The position numbers and the translations under genes were made by a program. Of a stretch of 10,855 nt of DNA, positions 1 to 6,439 are shown piece by piece. The notes under the pieces are model-generated. The model had not been told where the DNA came from, ran no database searches, and was given only the letters and a program-made list of their open reading frames with translations. The stretch's first letter is position 1. The number at the start of each line of letters is the position of its first letter. The DNA comes from Candidatus Zixiibacteriota bacterium (GTDB lineage Bacteria > Zixibacteria > MSB-5A5 > GN15 > JAAZOE01), in the NCBI GenBank assembly GCA_012797915.1, contig JAAZOE010000518.1, positions 1-10,855 of the forward strand. Direction: 5' to 3'.

Positions 1-72
1 CTGGCGGTGTCGTCGGGAGCGGTCGGGGTGCTTCTGAACCTGTCGCGGCGCAGAGTGAGGATGACGGCATGA
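1..72 (+). CDS. ftsW: FtsW lipid II polymerase, C-terminal end only (partial)
   Basis: Reading frame 1 is open from the window edge and stops with TGA at 70-72. It encodes a 23-residue tail, including GAVGVLLNLSRRR. This resembles the end of FtsW/SEDS proteins, where the last membrane helix is followed by a short basic cytoplasmic tail. FtsW is the septal peptidoglycan glycosyltransferase that works with the FtsI transpeptidase. The stop codon overlaps the murG ATG (ATGA at 69-72), and ftsW directly before murG is the classic dcw order. The identification rests on a very short peptide plus context. The rest of the gene lies outside the window. Confidence 0.72.
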   Translation: MAVSSGAVGVLLNLSRRRVRMTA

Positions 73-1193
73 AGGTGCTGTTTGCCGGAGGAGGCACGGG
101 CGGGCATCTGTTTCCGGCGCTGGCCATCGCCGGCGAGCTGGAACGGCTCGACCGCGATTGCCGCATCGAATTCGTCGGCACCCGGCACGGCCTCGAGGCG
201 GCCATGACCGACACGATCAAATATCCACTGGCACTTCTGGCCATGCGCGGCCTGCCGCGCACCGTCTCGCCGGGGCTGATCGCTTTCCCGTTCCGGCTGG
301 CCTGGTCGGTGTGGCAGTCGTTGCGGCTGTGCGAGCGGTTCCGCCCGGACGTGGTCGTCGGCACCGGCGGGTATGTCTGCGCCCCGGTCATCATTGCTGC
401 CGCCATGAAAAAGATTCCCCGCGCCCTGCAGGAGCAGAACAGCTTCCCCGGCCTGGTCACCCGCAGACTGGCGCCGCGTGCGACAGTCGTCTTTCTGGCT
501 TACCGCACGGCGGCCCGGCATCTGCCGGAGGGAACCAACATTCGCTTCGTCGGCAATCCGATTCGCCGCGAACTGACCGGCGGGAACCGGGCGGAGGCGT
601 TAAAAAAATTCGGTTTATCCCCCGAGCGCCGGACGATTCTGATCCTGGGCGGTTCGCAGGGGGCCCGGCGCATCAATCAGGCGATCCTGGACGGCCTGGG
701 ATGCCTGGACGACTCGATACAATTGTTGTGGCAATGCGGGAAAAGGGATTACACGGACGTGGCCGCAAGGTTGAACAAAAAGGACTTTGCCATATCCCTT
801 TTCCCGTTTTCAAATTCGATGGCGGACGTGTACGCGGCCGCCGATCTGGCGGTGGCCCGCGCCGGCGCGCTGACCATCGCCGAACTGACCGCCTTCGGCG
901 TGCCGATGATCCTGGTGCCGTTCCCCTATGCGGCCGCGGACCATCAGACGCACAACGCGGCCGCGGTGGTGGAAAACGGCGCGGCGGAGATGGTCGCCGA
1001 TGCCGACCTGGACCGGGTCAACCTGCTGGAAAAGGCGGTCGCCCTGGTTCGCTCCGACCGCCTGCCGGCCATGCGCGCCGCCGCCCGGGGGATGGGACGT
1101 CCCGAGGCGGCGGCCGAGATCGCCCGTGATATCATGCACCTGGCCCGACCCGAAGGAGAGACGAGTGACCACCACAACCACCGTTCCCGTTAA
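69..1193 (+). CDS. murG: MurG, UDP-GlcNAc:undecaprenyl-PP-MurNAc-pentapeptide GlcNAc transferase
   Basis: MurG adds GlcNAc from UDP-GlcNAc to lipid I to make lipid II at the inner face of the cytoplasmic membrane. It is a GT-B fold enzyme of family GT28. The glycine loop GGGTGGH lies at residues 7-13, the second glycine-rich motif GGSQGARRIN at about 194-203, and the UDP-binding segment AGALTIAE at 265-272 with the conserved Glu272. The acceptor/donor region ending DHQTHNA is at about 291-297. At 374 residues the length is slightly above the usual 355-365 because of a short polar C-terminal tail, which overlaps the murC start. The ATG at 69 overlaps the ftsW stop, and a GAGG at 57-60 gives an 8-nt spacing, so the start is well supported. 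It is cotranscribed with ftsW and murC. Confidence 0.97.
   Translation: MKVLFAGGGTGGHLFPALAIAGELERLDRDCRIEFVGTRHGLEAAMTDTIKYPLALLAMRGLPRTVSPGLIAFPFRLAWSVWQSLRLCERFRPDVVVGTGGYVCAPVIIAAAMKKIPRALQEQNSFPGLVTRRLAPRATVVFLAYRTAARHLPEGTNIRFVGNPIRRELTGGNRAEALKKFGLSPERRTILILGGSQGARRINQAILDGLGCLDDSIQLLWQCGKRDYTDVAARLNKKDFAISLFPFSNSMADVYAAADLAVARAGALTIAELTAFGVPMILVPFPYAAADHQTHNAAAVVENGAAEMVADADLDRVNLLEKAVALVRSDRLPAMRAAARGMGRPEAAAEIARDIMHLARPEGETSDHHNHRSR
1153..1158 (+). promoter_or_regulatory. Ribosome binding site that fixes the murC GTG start
   Basis: AAGGAG lies inside the 3' end of murG, 6 nt before the GTG at 1165. The in-frame ATG at 1213 has no comparable purine-rich sequence, so the GTG is preferred. 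Confidence 0.7.
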
Positions 1194-2598
1194 AGATTTT
1201 GCGCGTGCGCATATGATCTTTTCGAAATACAAAAACCTGCACTTCGTCGGCATCGGCGGCGCCGGCATGTCGGGCATGGCCAAGATTCTGCACAACCTCG
1301 GCTACCGGGTCACCGGCTCCGACAATGCTCCGACCGAAGTGACCGAACAACTGGAATCGATCGGCATTACCGTCTACAGCAGCCACGTCGGCGGCCAGGT
1401 GGAAGGCGCCGATCTGGTGGTGATCTCCTCGGCGGTGGGCGAATCGAATCCCGAGGTCATGGCGGCGACGGCCAAAGGGATTCCGATCATCAAGCGGGCG
1501 GAAATGCTAGGCGAGTTGATGCGGCTCAAGTTCTCCATCGGCATCGCCGGGTGTCACGGCAAGACCACCACCACGGCCATGCTGGGCAAGATCGCCACCG
1601 TTGCCGGGCTGGACCCGACCCTGTTGATCGGCGGCCGGGCCATCGAGTTGGAATCGGGGGGGCAGCTGGGTAAAGGCGACATCATGATCGCCGAAGCCGA
1701 CGAATTCGACCGGTCGTTTCTGAAAATGTTTCCCTCCATCGCCGTGATTACCAATATCGAGGAGGATCATCTTGATTGTTACCGCGATCTGGACGACCTG
1801 TTGAACGCGTTCGCCGAATATATCAGCCGGGTGCCGTTTTATGGCTCCGTGGTGATCCCCGAAGAGGACGCCAACGTCGCCCGCATCCGCCATCATATCA
1901 AACGGCCGGTCGTGACCTTCGGCTTCGGCCCGACCGCCGATGTCCGGGCCGACAACATCGCATACGGCGACCTGAGTTCCCGGTTCACGTTACTCGTCCG
2001 CGGGCAGGCGGTCGGCAATATCCGGCTGCAAATTCCCGGCCGATATAACATCGCCAATGCCCTGGCCGCTTCCACGGCGGCGCTGGAAATCGAAATCCCC
2101 GTGGCCGCGATCGAGGAAGGTCTGCGGCAGTTCCGCGGCGTCGGACGGCGCTTCCAGATCATGGGCGAGATCAACCGGATCACGGTAGTCGATGATTACG
2201 CCCATCATCCCAGCGAGGTGGCGGCAACGCTGTCGGGCTTGAAAGAGTCCCGGCTGGGGCGGCACGGAAGGACCATCGCGGTCTTCCAGCCGCACCTGTT
2301 CACCCGCACCCGCGATTTCTATCGGCAGTTCGCCGAGGCGTTGCATCTGGCCGATGAGGCCCTGGTGGCGGATATTTACCCGGCGCGGGAGAAGCCGCTG
2401 CCGGGGATCACGGCCGAGATGATCGCCGCCTACGCCGCCTCCATCGGCTACAAAAACGTACGGTATATCGGTCTCAAGGAAAATGCGGTCGAGACCGCGG
2501 CCGGTTTGGCCCGTCCCGGCGATGTCATCATCACCATGGGCGCGGGCGATATCTTCCGTATTAATCCCCGGCTGCTGAAGAGGTTGGAACGGTCATGA
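1165..2598 (+). CDS. murC: MurC, UDP-N-acetylmuramate--L-alanine ligase
   Basis: MurC is the cytoplasmic ATP-dependent ligase that adds the first L-alanine to UDP-MurNAc. The 477 residues match the family (E. coli about 490). The N-terminal Rossmann-like UDP-binding motif GIGGAGMSG is at 29-37, the P-loop GCHGKTTTTAM starts at 129 (Lys133), and EADEFDRSF at 177-185 is the Mg/ATP-contacting segment. DDYAHHPSEV at 343-352 and FQPHLFTRT at 374-382 are typical of the C-terminal Mur ligase domain and specific to MurC. The GTG start was chosen from the AAGGAG upstream. An ATG at 1213 would remove 16 poorly conserved residues and is the alternative. The frame stays open far upstream, but that part is only murG read in another frame. 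The gene overlaps murG by 29 nt and its stop overlaps the ftsQ ATG. Confidence 0.97.
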   Translation: MTTTTTVPVKDFARAHMIFSKYKNLHFVGIGGAGMSGMAKILHNLGYRVTGSDNAPTEVTEQLESIGITVYSSHVGGQVEGADLVVISSAVGESNPEVMAATAKGIPIIKRAEMLGELMRLKFSIGIAGCHGKTTTTAMLGKIATVAGLDPTLLIGGRAIELESGGQLGKGDIMIAEADEFDRSFLKMFPSIAVITNIEEDHLDCYRDLDDLLNAFAEYISRVPFYGSVVIPEEDANVARIRHHIKRPVVTFGFGPTADVRADNIAYGDLSSRFTLLVRGQAVGNIRLQIPGRYNIANALAASTAALEIEIPVAAIEEGLRQFRGVGRRFQIMGEINRITVVDDYAHHPSEVAATLSGLKESRLGRHGRTIAVFQPHLFTRTRDFYRQFAEALHLADEALVADIYPAREKPLPGITAEMIAAYAASIGYKNVRYIGLKENAVETAAGLARPGDVIITMGAGDIFRINPRLLKRLERS

Positions 2599-3344
2599 TT
2601 CTGGGCGTGCGCAAAGGATACTGGCTGTTGTTGGCGCTGGCGTTGATGGTCGTCGGGGCGATTGTGTTCGCCCAAGTTTCGCCGCTGTTCGCGGTCAAGG
2701 GTCTGGCCGTGGCCGGGCCGCACGCTGAGAGCTTCACCTCCGTTCTGAGGAATCGACTTCTGCTCGAAGACAATCTGTTTCAGTTGGACAAGCAACGGAT
2801 ACTCGGCGAGGCCATGCGGCAGGATGATATCGGCAACATCGCTTTCCATTTCAGCTGGTCGGGCGTCATCAACGCCGAGGTCAATCGGTTCGAGCCGGTG
2901 GCCCTGATCGGCGACCGGGAGATGGCGGGCATCGACCGCCGGGGCCGGATGATCCCCTTCGATGTCGAATGGGGCCAGGTCGATCTCCCGATCCTCACCG
3001 GACTCAAGACCCGGAAGTTGTTCGAACCCCCGCGCGATTTCCGGGTGATGGAGGTGATTGCCGGTTTGGACAGCACCCGCGCGCGGATGCCCGCGTTTTA
3101 CCGGCAGATCGCCGAAGTGGACTTTTCGGACCCGACCTATCTGACCGTTTACCTGACCAGCAACACCAGCCGCTTTCTGGCGGTCAGCCGGGGATTCGCC
3201 CAGCAAATGGTAAAATTGTACGCCGTCTCCGGCCGCGAGGACTGGTGCGACGGCATGGTCTATAATCTGGCTTTCGACGACGTGGTTATCAAAGAACGGA
3301 TAAAGGACAAGGATGGCACAGACACGGATTCTGACGGGACTTGA
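2595..3344 (+). CDS. ftsQ: FtsQ/DivIB-family cell division protein
   Basis: This is a bitopic inner membrane divisome protein. FtsQ/DivIB connects with FtsB and FtsL and links the cytoplasmic Z ring to septal wall synthesis. The 249 residues comprise a short cytoplasmic N-terminus with basic residues, one transmembrane helix at about 9-28, then a periplasmic region whose first part (about 32-100) matches a POTRA-like domain. The beta-domain hallmarks follow: IDRRGRMIP at 113-121 and LPILTG at 131-136. Sequence conservation in this family is low, so assignment rests on this architecture plus position between murC and ftsA. The start overlaps the murC stop (ATGA at 2595-2598). The last 32 nt overlap ftsA and encode a hydrophilic, Asp/Lys-rich tail. 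Confidence 0.9.
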   Translation: MILGVRKGYWLLLALALMVVGAIVFAQVSPLFAVKGLAVAGPHAESFTSVLRNRLLLEDNLFQLDKQRILGEAMRQDDIGNIAFHFSWSGVINAEVNRFEPVALIGDREMAGIDRRGRMIPFDVEWGQVDLPILTGLKTRKLFEPPRDFRVMEVIAGLDSTRARMPAFYRQIAEVDFSDPTYLTVYLTSNTSRFLAVSRGFAQQMVKLYAVSGREDWCDGMVYNLAFDDVVIKERIKDKDGTDTDSDGT

Positions 3345-4536
3345 CATCGGCACCACCAAGATTGCCGCCATCATCGCCGAAATCGGCGAGGCCGATGAAC
3401 CGCCGCGGTTGATCGGTTTGGGGATGGTGCCCTCGGAGGGATTGCGCCGGGGGGTGGTGGTCGATCTGGAGAAGACCGTGCGGGCGATCGCCAAGGCGGT
3501 GTCCGACGCCGAGCTGATGGCCGGCCTGAAGGTGGACAGCGTCATCGCCGGGCTCTCCGGCGATCACGTCCGCTCCATCAATTCCCACGGCGTCATCGCC
3601 GTGGCCCGCAGCGACCGGGAGATCACCGAGCTGGATGTCGAACGGGTGATCGAAGCCGCCCGGGCGGTGGCCATCCCGGCCGACCGGGAAATCATCCATG
3701 TCCTGCCCCAGGAATATATCATCGACGAGCAGACCGGCATCAAGGTCCCCGTCGGCATGTCCGGGGTCCGCCTGGAAACGGAAGTGCATATCGTCACCGC
3801 CGCGGCCACCGCCGTGCGGAACATCTATCGGGCCATCAACCGGTGCGAGATCGAGGTCGAAGCGCTGGTGCTGGAGGCGCTGGCCTCCAGTTATGCCCTG
3901 GTCGGCGACGAGGAACAGGAACTGGGCGTGGCCGTCATCGACATTGGCGGTTCCAAGACCGATATCGCCGTCTTTTTCGACGGCTCCATCCGCCACACCT
4001 CGACCGTTCCGCTGGGAGGCAAAAACGTCACCAACGACATCGCCATCGGTTTGCGCACCCCCATCGACCAAGCCGATGATATCAAGATGGCCTATGGGGC
4101 GGCGATGCCGTCAATGGTCAACGCCGACGAGATGATCTCGGTGCCGGGGATCGGCGGCCGGGGAGCGCGGGAAATTTCCCGCCATGTTCTGGCCTCGATC
4201 ATCGGGCCCCGCATGGAAGAAATCTTCACCCTCGTGCAACGCGAGGTCAAGAAAGCCAACTATTCCGACACGCTGGCCGCCGGGGTCGTGCTGACCGGCG
4301 GCGGATCGCTCCTGCCCGGCTCGGTGGAGCTGGCCGAGCAGATTTTCGATATGCCGGTCAAGGTCGGCATCCCGCGGCGGTTCGAGGGATTGTCGGATAT
4401 GATCGAATCCCCCGTCCATGCCGCCGGCGTGGGGCTTATCCAGTACGGTCTCACCCACGCCGACGAAATGGTCAAGAAGAGCCGGACGATGGGGATGTTT
4501 AAGCGCATGGAACAATGGTTCAATGAACATTTCTGA
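3313..4536 (+). CDS. ftsA: FtsA, actin-like divisome protein and membrane anchor of FtsZ
   Basis: FtsA is an ATP-binding actin homologue that tethers FtsZ filaments to the membrane and recruits later divisome proteins. The 407 residues show phosphate-1 motif LDIGTTK (10-16) and an FtsA-specific 1C subdomain (roughly 85-165) containing VLPQEYIID. Phosphate-2 motif IDIGGSKTDIAVF begins at 209, and the adenosine motif LTGGGSLLPG is at 327-336. The C-terminus MGMFKRMEQWFNEHF is a plausible amphipathic membrane-targeting helix. AAAGGA at 3302-3307 precedes the ATG by 5 nt, inside ftsQ. The C-terminal FtsZ peptide expected for an FtsA partner is present in the next gene. The family's usual length is about 410-420, so the protein is complete. 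Confidence 0.97.
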   Translation: MAQTRILTGLDIGTTKIAAIIAEIGEADEPPRLIGLGMVPSEGLRRGVVVDLEKTVRAIAKAVSDAELMAGLKVDSVIAGLSGDHVRSINSHGVIAVARSDREITELDVERVIEAARAVAIPADREIIHVLPQEYIIDEQTGIKVPVGMSGVRLETEVHIVTAAATAVRNIYRAINRCEIEVEALVLEALASSYALVGDEEQELGVAVIDIGGSKTDIAVFFDGSIRHTSTVPLGGKNVTNDIAIGLRTPIDQADDIKMAYGAAMPSMVNADEMISVPGIGGRGAREISRHVLASIIGPRMEEIFTLVQREVKKANYSDTLAAGVVLTGGGSLLPGSVELAEQIFDMPVKVGIPRRFEGLSDMIESPVHAAGVGLIQYGLTHADEMVKKSRTMGMFKRMEQWFNEHF

Positions 4537-4546
4537 TAAATGACTC

Positions 4547-4553
4547 AAGGAGG
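4547..4553 (+). promoter_or_regulatory. Strong ribosome binding site of ftsZ
   Basis: AAGGAGG, a full match to the anti-Shine-Dalgarno core, sits 5 nt before the ftsZ ATG. It is the best such site in the cluster, consistent with the high FtsZ levels cells need. The ATG at 4554 lies closer to it but is out of frame. Confidence 0.75.
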
Positions 4554-4558
4554 ATGTC

Positions 4559-5968
4559 ATGCCGTTTGAGTTCGCGGAGGAAAAAGGACTACAGGCCAAC
4601 ATCAAAGTCGTCGGCGTCGGCGGGGCCGGCGGCAACGCCGTCAACCGCATGATCGATGACGGGCTGTCCGGCGTGGAATTCATCGCCATCAACACCGACG
4701 GTCAGGTGCTGGAGCAGAGCAAGGCCGCCGTCAAGATCCAGATCGGCAAGATGCTGACCAAGGGTCTCGGCGCCGGGGCCAATCCCGAGGTCGGCCGCCG
4801 GGCGATCGAGGAAAACGCCGATGAGGTCGAAGTGGCTCTGGCCGGGGCGGACATGGTCTTCGTCACTGCCGGAATGGGAGGCGGCACCGGCACCGGGGCG
4901 GCGCCGGTGGTGGCCAAAATCGCCCGCGCCCAGGGCGCCCTGACCGTGGCCATCGTCACCAAGCCGTTCGATTTCGAAGGGAAAAAACGGACCGGGCGGG
5001 CCGAGGACGGTTTATCCGAATTGCGCCGCCACGTGGACACCATGATCGTGATTCCCAATCAGAAGCTGCTGGCCATCGCCGACCGCAATACGCTTCTGAC
5101 CGACGCCTTCGGCATGGCCGACAACGTCCTCTACCAGGCCACCAAGGGAATCTCCGACCTGATTACCGTCGCCGGCCTGATCAACTGCGATTTCGCCGAT
5201 GTCCGGACGGTCATGATGGAAATGGGGGCCGCCCTGATGGGTACCGGCGAGGCCCAGGGTGAGGATCGCGCCGCCCGCGCCGCTCAGCAGGCCATCGGCT
5301 CGCCGCTTCTGGAGAACGTCGCCATCGCCGGCGCCAAGGGCGTCCTGATCAACGTCACCGGCGGACCGGATATGACCCTGTTCGACGTCAACGACGCCAC
5401 CTCGCGGGTGTATGACGCCGCCGGATCGGATGCCAACATCATCGTCGGCGCGGTCATCGACCCGGCCATGGAAGGGACCATCCGCGTGACCGTTATCGCC
5501 ACCGGATTCGGGCCGGCCCAGCCGGAACTGCCGCTGGCGATTGAACCGGTGAAAGAAACCAAACGGGAACCGGTTCCGGTGGACCTGTTCGACTCGGTGC
5601 CCAAACCGGTATCGGTGGTTTCCTGCGAACGAGAGGCAGCCGAGACGCGGCAGGGACGGCCGGTGGTGATGGCCGCCATGGACGATCTGCTGACCTCGGT
5701 GGAAGTTTCCAGCACGGCCGATGAGGAACCGGAACCGGTCGAGGAGGAACCGGCCATGATTACGGCGGTGGCGGACCAGCCGGAAGAGGACGACACCGGC
5801 AGTCGTCATCCGCAGGTGGTCTTCGCCCAGTTCCGTCACGACAACGACATCCCGACGATTGTCCCGGTGCACAACGGCAGCGGCCGGATGAACCACCAGG
5901 TGATGTTCGCCGACATGGATAATCTCGAGGTGCCGACTTTTATACGAAGACAGATGGAAGAGCTGTAG
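4559..5968 (+). CDS. ftsZ: FtsZ, tubulin-like cell division GTPase
   Basis: FtsZ polymerises with GTP into the cytokinetic Z ring. The N-terminal nucleotide-binding domain has IKVVGVGGAGGNAVNRM at 15-31 and the tubulin signature GGGTGTG at 107-113. The T7 synergy loop NCDFADVR starts at 209, with Asp211 and Asp214 where the catalytic acidic residues belong. A Cys occupies the position after Asn209, where a hydrophobic residue is more common. The globular part ends near residue 325. A variable linker of about 130 residues follows, rich in Glu, Pro and Val. The protein ends with LEVPTFIRRQMEEL (456-469), a classic C-terminal peptide for binding FtsA and other anchors. At 469 residues it is longer than E. 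coli FtsZ (383), and the excess is linker. It is the last gene of the + strand dcw run and is followed by hairpins. Confidence 0.98.
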   Translation: MPFEFAEEKGLQANIKVVGVGGAGGNAVNRMIDDGLSGVEFIAINTDGQVLEQSKAAVKIQIGKMLTKGLGAGANPEVGRRAIEENADEVEVALAGADMVFVTAGMGGGTGTGAAPVVAKIARAQGALTVAIVTKPFDFEGKKRTGRAEDGLSELRRHVDTMIVIPNQKLLAIADRNTLLTDAFGMADNVLYQATKGISDLITVAGLINCDFADVRTVMMEMGAALMGTGEAQGEDRAARAAQQAIGSPLLENVAIAGAKGVLINVTGGPDMTLFDVNDATSRVYDAAGSDANIIVGAVIDPAMEGTIRVTVIATGFGPAQPELPLAIEPVKETKREPVPVDLFDSVPKPVSVVSCEREAAETRQGRPVVMAAMDDLLTSVEVSSTADEEPEPVEEEPAMITAVADQPEEDDTGSRHPQVVFAQFRHDNDIPTIVPVHNGSGRMNHQVMFADMDNLEVPTFIRRQMEEL

Positions 5969-5992
5969 TAGGTTGACGAATGCACTTCCAAG

Positions 5993-6043
5993 GCGTACCC
6001 CGCCGATACGAACGGCATGACAACCTCCGTCGGCGGGGTGCGC
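5993..6043 (+). terminator. Hairpin just downstream of ftsZ, possible weak terminator
   Basis: Arms 5993-6006 and 6030-6043 pair over 14 bp (one G-U wobble), with core CCCCGCCGA and TCGGCGGGG and a 23-nt loop. It starts 25 nt after the ftsZ stop. Downstream is only AATAAATTTT rather than a clean T tract, so it may act as a leaky terminator or an mRNA 3'-end stabiliser instead of a full stop. Confidence 0.5.
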
Positions 6044-6135
6044 AATAAATTTTCGGGCCGTTTACAGCCCGGACGCTCTTTGACATGAATCGATCTCGCG
6101 ACGGTCGCTCTTACGCGGCAAGAAGCACAATTGTC

Positions 6136-6156
6136 ATTCTGAGCGAAGCGAAGAAT
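6136..6156. repeat. Short hairpin repeat element (ATTCT/AGAAT type)
   Basis: The 21-nt segment is symmetric: ATTCT, GA, GC, then loop GAA, then GC, GA, AGAAT. Folded as single strand it makes a 5-bp stem, a tandem G-A/A-G pair of the sheared type, two G-C pairs and a GAA loop. From memory, very similar sequence is a dispersed intergenic repeat in several bacterial lineages. Only one copy is present in this window, so dispersed status cannot be shown here. Confidence 0.5.
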
Positions 6157-6161
6157 CTCAT

Positions 6162-6230
6162 TCGTGCGCCGCGACTCTGTCGTAGGTCAAACGCCCTGGC
6201 GTTTGACGCCTTCGTGCGCGGCGTACGTCC
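6162..6230. repeat. Intergenic palindromic module, copy 1
   Basis: The copy begins with TCGTGCGCCGCGA and contains a perfect 10-bp inverted repeat, GTCAAACGCC at 6186-6195 and GGCGTTTGAC at 6198-6207, with a 2-nt loop. A one-mismatch partial copy of the opening motif recurs at 6212-6223. The second module starts 69 nt downstream. The arrangement resembles REP/BIME-type or MITE-remnant intergenic repeats. No coding function is apparent. Confidence 0.6.
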
Positions 6231-6290
6231 TCGTGCGCCGCGATTGCGATCGCAGGTTAAGCGTCCCGACGCTTGTCACTTGGTACGATA
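6231..6290. repeat. Intergenic palindromic module, copy 2 (diverged)
   Basis: The same opening motif TCGTGCGCCGCGA (6231-6243) leads to AGGT and a palindrome, AAGCGTC (6259-6265), CC, GACGCTT (6268-6274). Aligned with copy 1, two stem pairs changed on both sides (A-T to G-C at 6261/6272 and C-G to T-A at 6264/6269), so pairing is kept. One outer pair is a T-T mismatch. The right boundary is approximate. Confidence 0.6.
6281..6289 (+). promoter_or_regulatory. Possible extended -10 promoter element
   Basis: TGGTACGAT fits the extended -10 pattern TGn followed by TAxxxT. No good -35 hexamer lies 16-18 nt upstream. If used, transcription would start near 6296 and end at the terminator at 6395, giving an RNA of about 100 nt. 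This is weak evidence. Confidence 0.18.
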
Positions 6291-6349
6291 ATAGGACCGC
6301 CGTCGATATCAGAGCGCACGCAAAGCAAACCCGTGCATCTTTGTTACAG

Positions 6350-6395
6350 GGTCCCGCCGGAGTGGTTTTCACCCCATTCCGGCGGGGTTTTTTTT
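6350..6395 (+). terminator. Strong rho-independent terminator
   Basis: Left arm 6352-6365 and right arm 6374-6387 form a stem of about 14 bp (core CCCGCCGG with CCGGCGGG, wobbles at two positions) around an 8-nt loop. Eight consecutive Ts follow at 6388-6395. It is oriented for + strand transcripts, so it ends ftsZ read-through or a separate short RNA. On the - strand there is no T tract after the hairpin, so it does not serve the converging gene. Confidence 0.88.
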
Positions 6396-6439
6396 GCGGT
6401 CATGTGTGTGGGCGGAGTGTGAATGATTGCCTGAATAGA

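Larger units (their letters stand above)
5969..6439. other. 471-nt gene-free interval between ftsZ and the converging unknown gene
   Basis: No open frame here looks coding; the longest ones run through repeats and palindromes. From left to right the interval holds a GC-rich hairpin just after ftsZ (5993-6043), a small stem at 6054-6071, a short hairpin element (6136-6156), two tandem palindromic modules (6162-about 6290), a possible extended -10 box, and a strong terminator (6350-6395). Nothing was recognised from 6396 to 6439. Confidence 0.75.

Noticed and set aside
928..1164. N-terminal extension of murC reaching back into murG
   Set aside because: It is murG sequence read in another frame and gives a Pro/Arg/Trp-rich peptide unlike MurC. 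AAGGAG before the GTG at 1165 explains the start.
2448..3545. A 365-residue - strand frame over murC, ftsQ and ftsA
   Set aside because: It spans three well-supported genes and has no family features; it is a high-GC shadow frame.
3289..4071. A 260-residue - strand frame opposite ftsA
   Set aside because: Asp/Gly/His-rich antisense translation of ftsA, with no recognisable motif.
6080..6108. TTGACA at 6080-6085 as a + strand promoter
   Set aside because: No -10-like sequence occurs 16-18 nt downstream; that stretch is GC-rich.
6162..6243. Three copies of TCGTGCGC(C/G)GCG as a CRISPR-like array
   Set aside because: Spacing is irregular (50 and 19 nt), the repeat is only 12-13 nt, and there are no uniform spacers or cas genes.
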